Part shown: in pieces, positions 21,739 through 34,800 of the stretch
Layout: each line of letters begins with the position of its first letter
Numbering within the stretch: position 1 is the first letter of the stretch
Translations under genes and position numbers: made by a program
NCBI GenBank assembly: GCA_002633005.1
Contig: NMRA01000357.1
Location: 50,067-114,066 of the forward strand
Direction of reading: 5' to 3'
Source of the DNA: Phoronis australis
Taxonomy: Eukaryota > Phoronida > Phoronidae
Length of the DNA stretch: 64,000 nucleotides
The notes under the pieces: model-generated
Database searches by the model: none
Seen by the model: only the letters and a program-made list of their open reading frames with translations
Told to the model about the DNA's origin: nothing

Positions 21739-24013
21739 TATATAACTCAAATCTTTTAACCCGGTCGTCTTGTAGTATGATTATTTTCACAAGTAGTGGC
21801 AATTACATAATCACTACCCTTGTAAAGAGTAACGGTATTCACGCGGGATTGGTGAAAGGCGTTAGTGGGCGGGGTCTGAAGTGATTACATCATTTGGTAA
21901 TTACAACCAGCATGCATTTTACGACGGAAAAAACAACTTAGTTCTGGCACATTCGTATTGCCAAACAATTTATGGCTTATCACATTCAACATTTCTAGAG
22001 CAAATCGATGCCATGGCCTCAGCACTACGATTTATGGTCAGCCGGTTCGCCATCTGTCATGATCTATGTTTATACATGCTACTCAGGAAGGAAGACGCGC
22101 TTTTCTGCTTCTGGGCTAGGAACCAGTTCCTGGTTCTGAGGAACCCGGCTCAGGCGAAGTGCAAGCGAGAGTCAACAAAGTGCACTAAGGAAATTTGTCA
22201 GAGTCCGCATCTTCCAGTAAACGAGACTGAGACAGTTTGACACTGAACCGTTCTCCATACTTCTCCCGTATCGCTGCCACTCTCTCATCTCACTGAAACC
22301 GTAAACAGACGCCGGTGACTGTGCAAATCGCTTTCCGAAATTTCAATTCTCAACCGCTCCCGTCAGCTCACCCCATCAATTCTAAGACCTGGCAATAGTC
22401 TGAATAGCTCAAAGTATTTGCTACGTATTCCACAGAATAAAACTGAGCTTTCACTGAGATGTACACGTACAATGTAAGCATCCTCTGCAGAACTACCGTA
22501 GATATAGGAACACTATAGCGGCACATAAGTCAACTAGCCTATTTTTGAGTTCTTGGCACCACAGCAGTAGATCCGACAACCTCTGCTATTCAGATGACGT
22601 CATCACCAGTTGGGTCAACCTCGTCTTCCTCTCTGGTTCCCTGCGCGTCCACTTTCCCCTAGCGGACATGCAAGGAACCAGCGAGAACTTTTTGTATGGG
22701 TGAAATAACCAGACCGAGGAGATTGGCAGCAACGAACATGTAGGCTTACTACTCAATATGGTTGTGATAACCAGATCGACCTCAAGGACAGTTAGGTTCA
22801 GGTTACAGGTTTTGACTATAATTTGCAGATGTATAGTAGCGTGAAAATTGTACCAAGATCATCGAATTTCAGTAATAAGATATATTATTAATGTAGTGTG
22901 GCAATGAAAATGAACTCCGCCCCAATCCCGGAAAATCGTTTCTAATATGATCGTAAATATCCTAGTGAAATTGCCTTAGTTTATATGATTATTCATTTTC
23001 CAAGCAATGTCAGTCGATCATTTTGTCTTTTTTGTTACTTAGTTTTCCATTTTAATTCAAACCAACACCTGATTTGATTTCGGAACCAACCGAACGAGCG
23101 CCACGAGCGACTGCTTTTTTCTGAAAAATCGCTCATGGAAATAAAGGCATTCTTTTTTAATGCTAGGCATGACTGAAATCAATAGAATAATACAATAGAA
23201 TAATATTCCATTAACGGGTAAAATATGTCTTGTCACTCCACAGCAATTGACATGAACAATGACATTCTTTTTAATCAACATAACATTTTCATCGTCGCAA
23301 GCGTCAAAGTTTTAATTCATTCTAAACATTCAACTTCTTGGGTAAAAACGCAGAGTGAGTTTACAGTCCGAGTTCATCAGTAGATTTTTCGTTAAAGTCA
23401 CAAAAAAACTTTCAAAAATCCGGTGCATGCAAATTTCTCATTTCGAATAGGCGCACTTTCGGAGCAGCTCTTTCAGTGGTGCTGTCTTTTGAAAATTGCA
23501 ATAGATTATACGCACTCAGTAAGTATTATTTCCCTTGGGGTACGCCAGAACATCAACTTCAAAGATTGTTCGACTCAGTTGGCTCGCACATAAGCGTTTA
23601 TGATTCCGAATATAGGAGTAACTTCTAATGCAGGGATGGAATTTTATAAGAAATGGTAATATTTTAAAAATCTTGGGATTTACATTTTTGACACTTCAGA
23701 GACTTTCGCCTTTTTTGAAAAAAAAAGTTAAATATTTTCGTTTAGTTCTCAATTAGATAGCAAACTGACATTCTGATGTCGAATATCGCAAGCTTCAATC
23801 AATTGCCAATCAATAAATTACGAAGGTGTGAAAAGGTAAATATGTGAGTTGAAGAGTCATCACTTTCCTGAATGTCGGCCCTTCGTACCTACATCCAACA
23901 TGTTTTTCCAACACTTTTTTTTGCTTTTTGTGTGAGCTAAATGGTTCGCCTCGATCTCAAAGAAATGTTTTGAGCACACTTCTCATTAATACTAGACTAA
24001 ACTTTGCCATCAA

Positions 24014-24255
24014 ACACACGCACGGCTCCAGACATTAAACTGGCTGAGTATACACGCACGACTCCAGACTTTAGACTAGCAGTGCACAGACGCACGACTC
24101 CAGATGTTAGACAAGCAGTGTACACACGCACGACTCCAGATGTTAAAGACTAGTGCAGTCTACACACGCACGACTCTAGATGTTATACTAGCAGTGAACA
24201 CACCTAGGACCAATTACTCCCAGGTACACACGCACGACCCCAGATGTTAGACTAG
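24014..24255 (+). repeat. ~35-bp minisatellite, about 6-7 units
   Basis: Units built on ACACACGCACGACTCCAGAT followed by GTTAGACTAGCAGTG-type spacers, with point changes between units. Confidence 0.8.
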
Positions 24256-25217
24256 CATTGCAACTACATGAAAAAGCGGCGATTAAACTGAGAAAATCCA
24301 ATAGGGCCCTCCCGGATAACACTGCGACAGTCGAATCTCGCTGTATTTATCCACAATGCCGTAAACATCCGTCAGTCACATTTGCTGCTTCGTTTTTGTA
24401 CCACTTAAGTGTTCTGAAATTCTTCGCCTTGGGGACACCAATGTGAGAGGAAAAAGTGCCTGAATTCCAAAACACAGTCACACACTTTGTTATCTCTGTG
24501 TAATCCCGGACAGATTTATTCAAGTCATGTGTTTAATGAGAAGGAATTGCTAAAAGTTTGTCATCTATAAAATTGGCAACAGTAAGGTACATTAACTGAC
24601 ACTAATTTCACTGTGGAGACCTGCTTCACAGTGACTTTCGGTCAGCAGAAAACCAGTGAAAAGACAATTCCTACGTCATCACATTATATTTTAAAACGTT
24701 AACAATGTCTGTTTGTCAAACGCAGCACAGCCAACATGCCAAATTCCAGCAGTGGTATAAGTCACTTACATTACCAAGTTTTGTTCAGTTGGAAGCTGAC
24801 TTCATTAGTAAATTATCTATTTAATACACTCGCCTCAATTTGCACACCAACAATTATATCGAAAAATAACATTTCTTCCTCACCCTCACAGGGCTATTTG
24901 GAAAGAATTTCTTGTCTTGCCTAATTTGAACACATTTAGTTTCGCACAAAAGGAAAATACCCATGTCATCAATTCTAGTAATATGCGCCTTTTGAACTGT
25001 ATTGACAAAGTCTGAACATCGTACATTCACCAAGAAAGAGGTGTCTTGGCTGAATGTGGCGTCACTTAGTCACATGCTAAAAGTAACTTAATTACTGTTC
25101 ATTATGTTGTCAACCCATAGGCCACCGACATTTCATTAAATTCAAACACGGACAGATGGCGATGCTTGGTTACTCAGTTCATGTTGCAAACCCATCAGCT
25201 AAGAAGTCTGTATATTC

Positions 25218-25521
25218 AGTTTAGTTGGCGCACTGCGATTAACATGAAAATGAATAGTTTAATTGGGGCACTGCGATTAACATGAAAATGTATAGTTTAG
25301 TTGGGGCACTGAGATTAACATGAAAATGTATAGTTTAGTTGGGGCACTGCGATTAACATGAAAATGTATAGTTTAGTTGGCGCACTGCGATTAACATGAA
25401 AATGTATAGTTTAGTTGGGGCACTGAGATTAACATGAAAATGTATAGTTTAGTTGGGGCACTGCGATTAACATGAAAATGTATAGTTTAGTTGGGGCACT
25501 GAGATTAACATGAAAATGTAT
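25218..25521 (+). repeat. 38-bp minisatellite, 8 units
   Basis: Eight head-to-tail 38-bp units starting AGTTTAGTTGGGGCACTG and ending CATGAAAATGTAT, differing at GCG/GGG and GCG/GAG positions. It ends about 110 bp below the ataxin-10 stop codon, so it may lie in or just beyond the 3' UTR. Confidence 0.9.
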
Positions 25522-25632
25522 TGTGTGACCCAAGTAGATAATTAATGTATGAGAAAATGACGGAAAACTCTTGTTGGAAAACTCTGTGCTGTCCCAGCAT
25601 CTACATTGTCACAGCTTTCAATAGATTTCACT

Positions 25633-25826
25633 TTAGGAGTCAGGCAACAGCGGAGCTGGTTTCACAACAACTTTGCCATTCTTGACTTCCGCCGATATGC
25701 CACATTCCTTCAGCAGGTTGACGTCATCAGCTACCCCATCTAGCTTCAACTGAGAGAGAGCCAGTTGGTTCTCTTGGTTATTTTCACAGAGATTGTGCAC
25801 GGCAAAGATAGACCACTGGGCAATAT
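25633..25826 (-). CDS. ATXN10: Ataxin-10 exon 11 (terminal)
   Basis: Encodes IAQWSIFAVHNLCENNQENQ and ends at TAA (25635-25633) after a tail rich in Val, Lys and Pro. No AATAAA is visible in the 110 bp before the minisatellite. Confidence 0.92.
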
Positions 25827-28800
25827 CTGTCAGCAGTTGAGGAAAGCACAGTTTCCATACATACTCGGTGTACGTGTCATAGGTCACTCAGTGTACGTGT
25901 CATAGGTCACTCAGTGTACATGTCATAGGTCAGAATGTAAGATGGCCATGCAATCTTAAGGACTTCATCAACTATGAACCGGACACTATCAAATTTTTTC
26001 ACTGATTTGAAAAGGTTAGTCCCTCAAAAGTTTACAAAATGAAAACAAATGTGTAACTGTTGTTCATTGGTCAACCTTAAATGTGTAACTGTTGTTCATT
26101 GGTCAACCTTAAATGTGTAACTGTTGTTCACTGGTCAACTCATATCTCAATGTCATCAAATTAATATGTACGGCATGACAGACTAAAAGCTTTGCTTGGG
26201 AATTTCGACCGTTCCACATACGTGTCTGGCTACATTGGACACACTGCCACAATGAAATTGCATTATGTTATTTTACTCAACCAAGTTTTAACTTGTAGTC
26301 TTTTCTCAGATTTTTGGGTGTAAGACAATATAAATATTTGCTGCAAGCATTCCACGTTAAAGGAAGACCTATATGCAAATCCAGTCTATACAAAGGATAC
26401 AAGGATTTCTCTTGTCTATCACGGTGTGGTCCAGAAGAAGAGGTATACCGTTTAACTGACGAACCTGAATTGTAATAGTAAAACATAATAGAAATATATT
26501 ATTAACTTATTAATAATTAAACATCTAATCAAAATAGAAATATATCCTAAGACCTTGGACAACACGCGATAGATTCAACACAGGAATATTATCTTTGGGA
26601 AGTTAAAAGCTCAAACTGGAGTTATAACAAAAAAAAATAAATTCACTTGACAGGCGAGTCTTCTCACCCGAAGTTAATCACACTGAAAACTTGTTTGGAA
26701 TATCCTGCTCTTTACACCCTAAACATGACACGGCTAGTTTACAGGCCAAGCTGATTTCAGTTTTGTTGGCTTTTTAGCAAATGGCATTGGCAGCAATAGG
26801 AACTGAGAGATGACTTGTGCCTGATATCAAGCAGGTCAATTTTCACAACTTTTTACTAGCTACTAGTGCCCAGTATGGTGTTAGTGGAGACATCGATTTC
26901 AATCATGGAATTGAAAAAGCATTACCTTATTTTTTTGTGGTTGACCAATTCCATTTATACTCTACATTTTAGATGATTAGACGGGAATAGCACTTTGAGT
27001 CAAACTATTTCCAATTCCACTAACATAAATATCAGTTCAAATGAAGCAAGCAGTCTTTCATTCTACGATAATCTCAAATGCAACTACTGACCATGTCCTG
27101 ATTAGCCCGGTGTCTGAAGACAGCGTTTCCGATAAGTCTCACTAGCTGGCGCTTCAAGGCGTAAGATGGATGAGACTGATCAAGTGGTTCTTGTGATGAG
27201 ATCTTACTAAGTGATGTGAACATGTTATCCCCTGTTTTTCCTATCATGTGCATTGCCTGTAGTAAATCTGTTCAAGAGAAGGAAAGACTGGTTACAAACT
27301 ATAACAATGGGATGCTACTGTCAACAGTTAAAATATATTAATTCCTCTAAACATACGGAATTATTAATAATATAAGCATAAATGCCATTACCGCTCAGCA
27401 AATAGTAACATAAGCCACTACAAACAGATGGCCAACCTGTTAATTAATCTCAATTAGCAATACGTTTGTTGTTTTGAGATATCTACCCTGCCTCAATGTG
27501 AAAACAATTCAGCACTCAAAAAAGGTAGTTTGGAACTGGTAACGATTGAGACGTCTCTTGATGACTGAATTCTAGCTCCTGTCCAATAATTGGCAAATGT
27601 AACAAAGAATGACATTGTTTCCCTTTAAGAAATACATGTCATAAAGACTCACTGACAACGTTTCCCTTTGAGAAATACATGTCATAAAGACTCACTGACA
27701 ATGTTTCCCTTTGAGAAATACATGTCATAAAGACTCACTGACAATGTTTCCCTTTGAGAAATACATGTCATAAAGACTCACTGACAATGTTTCCCTTTGA
27801 GAAATACATGTCATAAAGACTCACTGACAACGTTTCCCTTTGAGAAATACATGTCATAAAGACTCACTGACAATGTTTCCCTTTGAGAAATACATGTCAT
27901 AAAGACTCACTGACAATGTTTCCCTTTGAGAAATACATGTCATAAAGACTCACTGACAATGTTTCCCTTTGAGAAATACATGTCATAAAGACTCACTGAC
28001 AACGTTTCCCTTTGAGAAATACATGTCATAAAGACTCACTGACAACGTTTCCCTTTGAGAAATACATGTCATAAAGACTCACTGACAACGTTTCCCTTTG
28101 AGAAATACATGTCATAAAGACTCACTGACAATGTTTCCCTTTGAGAAATACATGTCATAAAGACTCACTGACAATGTTTCCCTTTGAGAAATACATGTCA
28201 TAAAGACTCACTGACAACGTTTCCCTTTGAGAAATACATGTCATAAAGACTCACTGACAATGTTTCCCTTTGAGAACTACATGTCATAAAGACTCACTGA
28301 CAACGTTTCCCTTTGAGAAATACATGTCATAAAGACTCACTGACAATGTTTCCCTTTGAGAAATACATGTCATAAAGACTCACTGACAACGTTTCCCTTT
28401 GAGAAATACGTGTCATAAAGAAGCAAGCCAAGTGGAATTCAGAAACTTGTACTAAAACAGTGCAAAGCATAGTCTTTCAAAAATACTAGGTTAGCATGTT
28501 AAGGGCCCATTTACTGAATAAAGTCTCCAACAAGATTGCACATGCAGAATTTTGTCAGAATATTTATGGAATTATCAGGCTTCAGTTTTAGGACAGTGGA
28601 TGAATTACTTATTTCCCAAAAATGTCCGTATATGTTCAAACTGAAAACTGTGCAAAGTCGTGAGAAGAAAGCACCTTGAACAAATTTCCTAGTTTTCAAA
28701 TTTGCCAGAAACACATGCATTGGTCCATGTGGGGAACATACAAGAAAGCCAGCCAGTAAATCCATCACAGATCCATAATGCAGGATACCCTGGTTATTCA

Positions 28801-31800
28801 GAATGATTCAAAAGTTTGAATAACACATTCTCACGTGTGTACGGAAATGTGTGGCCGGGCAATTTGCACAGAAAATGTAGTGATTTATCTTAATAGACTA
28901 GATTGTTGAAGAGCAGATGGAGGAGAGCTTGAGGGGAACTCCACCATCCCTAATGTGAAAACACCACCCCCAATGTGAAAACACCAGTTTTATCCAAGTT
29001 CATTAGAAACAGATACTTACTGATGGTCACTTTGACTAACTCTTCATTATTCTGAAGCTCACTGTAAAGATGGTGAAGTGCCGTGGCAGAACATAAGACA
29101 TCTAGAATCTTGACAAATACAACTGGCTCCTGTAAATAAAACAAAGCACACAGTATTTTTGACCGATTAGAAGAATGTAACAAAAACAGAGTAAAGGAAA
29201 AACACCGTTTCAGAACTCAGTAACTTCTTTCTGTTACTTTTGTCCAGAGAGCAGGAGACATTTTATCCAGTAACTTATGTTTCATAAGAAAACTAAGTAC
29301 AAAGGTCTGTTATTAAACTTACCAGGGACACACATCTATTCTATAATCACATCTCCACAAACAAGAGCAACGCAGAGCGTTGGAATGCGCCCACGAATGC
29401 ATTGCAAATGGTGTGCTTTTAGGGTTATTTATTTGTATCATAAAAATGACCACTAGATGGCGCAAAAACGGTACAATCCATCCAAAAACGGGAGCATGCC
29501 ATATTTCTTAACAAGAGCAACGCAGAACGTTGAAATGCGCCCACGAATGCACCGCAAACGGTGTGCTTCTAGGGTTGTTTTTTGTTTCATAAAAATAGCC
29601 ACTACATGGCGCAAAAACATCCAACCTAAAAAACTAAAATTGCTACTAGGGGGCACACTGGTAGTCAGATCCGTTCGAAAGCTGTTGTCATCCGTTGTGA
29701 ACATAATATAAATACACTTGCTAAATTTAGCAAAGATCGTGCAAATGGTTTAGGATATAAGCCATGGGCGCAAAAAAAATGGCACTAGGAGGCACCACAA
29801 TAGTTGAAGTCGTAGGAAAATCATGGTCAGCTTCGTAGTAAGAATATACATGACAATTTTCAGTCATCCTTAAAACCGTTTGGTTGATAGAGGGGTGGAC
29901 GCTAAAAAACAGTAAAAATGGCCACTAGGTGGCGCAAACTACATCAAATCCATCCGAAAACGGAATGATAGCATCATCTCACTAATAGATGCCTATACGC
30001 CTAATTTTATGACAATACGTTGACGACCTTTGAAGATACAGAGGTAAACGTAAAAAATGAAACTGCCACTAGGGGGCACACCGGTAGTCGGATCTGCCCA
30101 AATGTTCACTCATGCTCTCCTATTCAAAGAAGGAACATATGTGCAAAATTTCATGAACATACATCAAGGCGTTTTGGAGATAGAGCAGCGGACGCCTGAC
30201 GGAGATTACGGCATAATGCATCCACATATAAATATGTGGGCCCATAAAAATGAACAATAGCTTGCTTTGAATAAACTTATAAATACGTACACAAATCATG
30301 TTGTGTGATTGATTAGAGTTTTAAGTTTGAGTCAGAGTTGAGTTCCATGATTATCCTAGGCTCTAATGTGTGTTCACTAAAGATAAAAGAGAGCTATGAT
30401 TAGTCCCTGGGCCACGACTGAAGACTAGAGTGCACAAAAGCTTTCAGGTGAGAAACACACATTTCACGCAATATCGTAATAACCTACTTCTCAGTGTGGA
30501 AACATTTTACAGGTTCCTTTACTTACTACCTAAATTTAGTGAACCTATTTTTAATGCTCAAAATACACAGCGGACTTTGTCCATCGCTCCTTTGGCCAAA
30601 TTTACTGCCATGACCTTAATTTCTTCGAGTTTGAATTCAATGAATTTAATGAACAAATTGCAGACATTTGTTGACTGGACCCCTTGAACTCTCATTTCTT
30701 ACTAGGCCACTGTATCCTTCAGAAGTGTGTAGTATCACACGGCCAGATGTGTTGAACTCGTCCACTAATACTGCCACACTGTCAACACTGACTGTCATGT
30801 GACCCTGTCGCTCCGCCTCTGCCAGAGATTCCAACAGGACATCAAGGAGAATCAGTCTAGAACATAATGGATGACTTTAAATCTACTAGGTGCCACAATG
30901 GTTTCACATGTAGAGATGCATGCATTCAAGTAGGCACACACAGCACACACCATGGAGATTCAAGTAGAGACAACACACACACCACGGACATTCAAGTAGA
31001 GACAACACACACACCACGGACATTCAAATAGAGACAACACACACACCACGGACATTCAAGTAGAGACAACACACACACCACGGACATTCAAGTAGAGACA
31101 ACACACACACCACGGACATTCAAGTAAAGACAACACACACATCACGGACATTCAAGTAGAGACAACACACACACCATGGACATTCAAGTAGAGACAGACA
31201 GCACACGCACCACGGACAAACCCATGATTATGAACTGCTTTCTGATCGCAATCTATAAAAGTGTTTTAAAAGTTATGTAGGAAGCTAGAAAAAATGTCCA
31301 GATTTATCTGACCTTGGTACACCATAACTAAAAAATGACTGATTGGAATCAAATGAAGCTTTCAATTACGGTCATGCTTTATGCGCATTTCTCCAAAATG
31401 CTGTTAGGAAATGGTAGTGAGGGTTATCAAAATAGGTATTTTTATTAGGATTTTCATAAAACGACAACAAAATAAAATGACAGTTGAGAGTTTTCTTTTT
31501 GAACAGTAGTATAAAAATTTGACCGTTATACTGACGCTATTGTCTCGTTAGTAACAAATCTCCTGTTTTAGAATGATGTACAAGTTTTAGACTGAACAAA
31601 ATTGTCGGGGAAAGGCAGAAAGGATCATCTATACTACGCTTGAGCAATGACCTGCATACGGGTTCTTTGTCTCTGCTACTCCAGCTATTTGTAAACCTGC
31701 GCATGTGTGTTCCACTCTCCATCCTAAAACTTATGTCTTGCCACAGTTAGTGAGTTGTGTATGTAAACAGTTGCGTCGGATCAANCATAAGAAAACTAAG

Positions 31801-34800
31801 TACAAAGGTCTGTTATTAAACTTACCAGGGACACACATCTATTCTATAATCACATCTCTACAAACAAGAGCAACGCAGAGCGTTGGAATGCACCCACGAA
31901 TGCATTGCAAATGGTGTGCTTTTAGGGTTATTTATTTGTAACATAAAAATGACCACTAGATGGCGCAAAAACGGTACAATCCATCCAAAAACGGGAACAT
32001 GCCATATTTCTTAACAAGAGCAACGCAGAGCGTTGAAATGCGCCCACGAATGCACCGCAAACGGTGTGCTTCTAGGGTTGTTTTTTTTGTTTCATAAAAA
32101 TAGCCACTACATGGCGCAAAACAAAAACATCCAACTTAAAAAACTAAAATTGCTACTAGGGGGCACACTGGTAGTCAGATCCGTTCGAAAGCTGTTGTCA
32201 TCCGTTGTGAACATAATATAAATACACTTGCTAAATTTAGCAAAGATCCTGCAAATGGTTTAGGATATAAAGCCATGGGCGCAAAAAAAATGGCACTAGG
32301 AGGCACCACAATAGTTGAAGTTGTCGGAAAATCATGGTCAGCTTCATAGTAAGAATATACATGACAATTTTCAGTCATCCTTAAAACCATTTGGTTGATA
32401 GAGGGGTGGACGCTAAAAAACAGTAAAAATGGCCACTAGGTGGTGCAAACTACATCAAATCCATCCGAAAATGGAATAATAGCGTCAACTCACTAATAGA
32501 TGCCTATACGCCTAATTTTATGACAATACGTTGACGACTTTTGAAGATACAGAGGTAAACGTAAAAAATGAAACTGCCACTAGGGGGCACACCAGTAGTC
32601 GGATCTGCCCAAAAGTTCACTCATGCTGTCCCATTCAAAGAAGGAACATTGTGCAAAATTTCATGAACATACATCAAGGTGTTTTGGAGACAGAGCAGCG
32701 GACACCTGACGGAGATTACGGCATAATGCGTCCACATATAAATATGTGGGCACATAAAACTGAACAATGGCTTGCTTTGAATAAACTTATAAATACGTAC
32801 ACAAATCATGTTGTGTGATTGCTTAGAGTTTTAAGTTTGAGTCGGAGTTGAGTTCCATGATTATCCTAGGCCCTAATGTGTGTTCACTAAAGATAAAAGA
32901 GAGCTATGATTAGTCCCTGGGCCCCGACTGAAGACTAGATTGCACAAAAGCTTTCAGGTGAGAAATACACATTTCATGCAATATCGTAATAACCTACTTT
33001 TCAGTGTGGAAACATTTTACAGGTTCCTTTACTTACTACCTAAATTTAGTGAACCTATTTTTAATGCTCACAATACACAGCGGACTTTGTCCATCGCTCG
33101 GTTGGCCAAATTTACTGCCATGACCTTAATTTCTTCGAGTTTGAATTCAATGAATTTAATGAACAAATTGCAGACATTTGTTGACTGGACCCCTTGAACT
33201 CTCATTTCTTACTAGGCCACTGTATCCTTCAGAAGTGTGTAGTATCACACGGCCAGATGTGTTGAACTCGTCCACTAATACTGCCACACTGTCAACACTG
33301 ACTGTCATGTGACCCTGTCGCTCCGCCTCTGCCAGAGATTCCAACAGGACATCAAGGAGAATCAGTCTAGAACATAATGGATGACTTTAAATCTACTAGG
33401 TGCCACAATGGTTACACCTGTACTGATGCATGCATTCAAGTAGGCACACACAGCACACACCATGGAGATTCAAGTAGAGACAACACACACACCACGGACA
33501 TTCAAGTAGAGACAATACACACACCACGGACATTCAAGTAGAGACAACACACACACCACGGACATTCAAATAGAGACAACACACACACCACGGACATTCA
33601 AGTAGAGACAACACACACACCACGGACATTCAAGTAGAGACAACACACACACCACGGACATTCAAGTAAAGACAACACACACATCACGGACATTCAAGTA
33701 GAGACAACACACACACCATGGACATTCAAGTAGAGACAGACAGCACACGCACCACGGACAAACCCATGATTATGAACTGCTTTCTGATCGCAATCTATAA
33801 AAGTGTTTTAAAAGTTATGTAGGAAGCTAGAAAAAATGTCCAGATTTATCTGACCTTGGTACACCATAACTAAAAAATGACTGATTGGAATCAAATGAAG
33901 CTTTCAATTACGGTCATGCTTTATGCGCATTTCTCCAAAATGCTGTTAGGAAATGGTAGTGAGGGTTATCAAAATAGGTATTTTTATTAGGATTTTCATA
34001 AAACGGCAACAAAATAAAATGACAGTTGAGAGTTTTCTTTTTGAACAGTAGTATAAAAATTTGACCGTTATACTGACGCTATTGTCTCGTTAGTAACAAA
34101 TCTCCTGTTTTAGAATGATGTACAAGTTTTAGACTGAACAAAATTGTCGGGGAAAGGCAGAAAGGATCATCTATACTACGCTTGAGCAATGACCTGCATA
34201 CGGGTTCTTTGTCTCTGCTACTCCAGCTATTTGTAAACCTGCGCATGTGTGTTCCACTCTCCATCCTAAAACTTATGTCTTGCCACAGTTAGTGAGTTGT
34301 GTATGTAAACAGTTGCGTCGGATCAAAAGTTGATGTCTAAACGGGACTAGATGTGAAATTGCGTCAGTTTAAAACTTTGATAAAAATTGCATTTACCGTA
34401 AACAAGGCAAAAATAATGATGATACATAATATAAAATGTATAATACCAAACCTATTGCTCACCTCTTGGCATGATCAAGCAATTTCCAGATTAGCCTCAA
34501 AAATCCATCGTGTTGTAGCAAATCCTGTATGACAAACAATCTGAAAAATGAAGCACATAAAGTACACATTTCAGTCAATCACTGTTGAGAACTAACTCTA
34601 ACTCTAACCCCATCACAAGAGACACCTGGCTGTAGAGATGAACACTAGGATCAGGGGTTCAGTATTTATTGTAAGTTTCTTGGTATTTACATAATTATTT
34701 TAATATGTATATAAGATTTAACATTAAAATACTAAATCTTATTCATCCAATGCTTCACAGAGCTGAAATTTTATCAATCATTTATTGAAACTTGAACATT

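Larger units (their letters stand above)
17571..25632. other. Intergenic region between fibulin-like 5' end and ataxin-10 3' end
   Basis: Contains LINE relics (18.4-20.3 kb), MITEs (19.3, 21.1-21.7 kb) and two minisatellites (24.0, 25.2 kb). A 119-codon frame at 21881-22240 matches no domain I know. The fibulin promoter should lie just above 17570, but no core element is obvious. Confidence 0.6.
29283..31784. repeat. Duplicated 2.5-kb block, copy 1
   Basis: From CATAAGAAAACTAAGTACAA to GTTGCGTCGGATCAA, nearly identical to 31786-34326. Contains the modular CTCF-core-like repeat, ataxin-10 exon 7 and a 32-bp minisatellite. A single N at 31785 joins the two copies. Confidence 0.95.
31786..34326. 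repeat. Duplicated 2.5-kb block, copy 2
   Basis: Starts with the same CATAAGAAAACTAAG directly after the N and ends with the same GTTGCGTCGGATCAA. It is 39 bp longer, largely from one extra 32-bp minisatellite unit. Scattered single-base differences look allelic. Confidence 0.95.

Noticed and set aside
21881-22240. 119-codon plus-strand frame
   Set aside because: No domain, signal peptide or splice context recognised; cannot be told from chance in non-coding DNA.
34500-34524. Alternative acceptor CATACAG for ataxin-10 exon 6
   Set aside because: It gives a stop codon in the required phase; the upstream TTTTTCAG keeps the frame and the homology.
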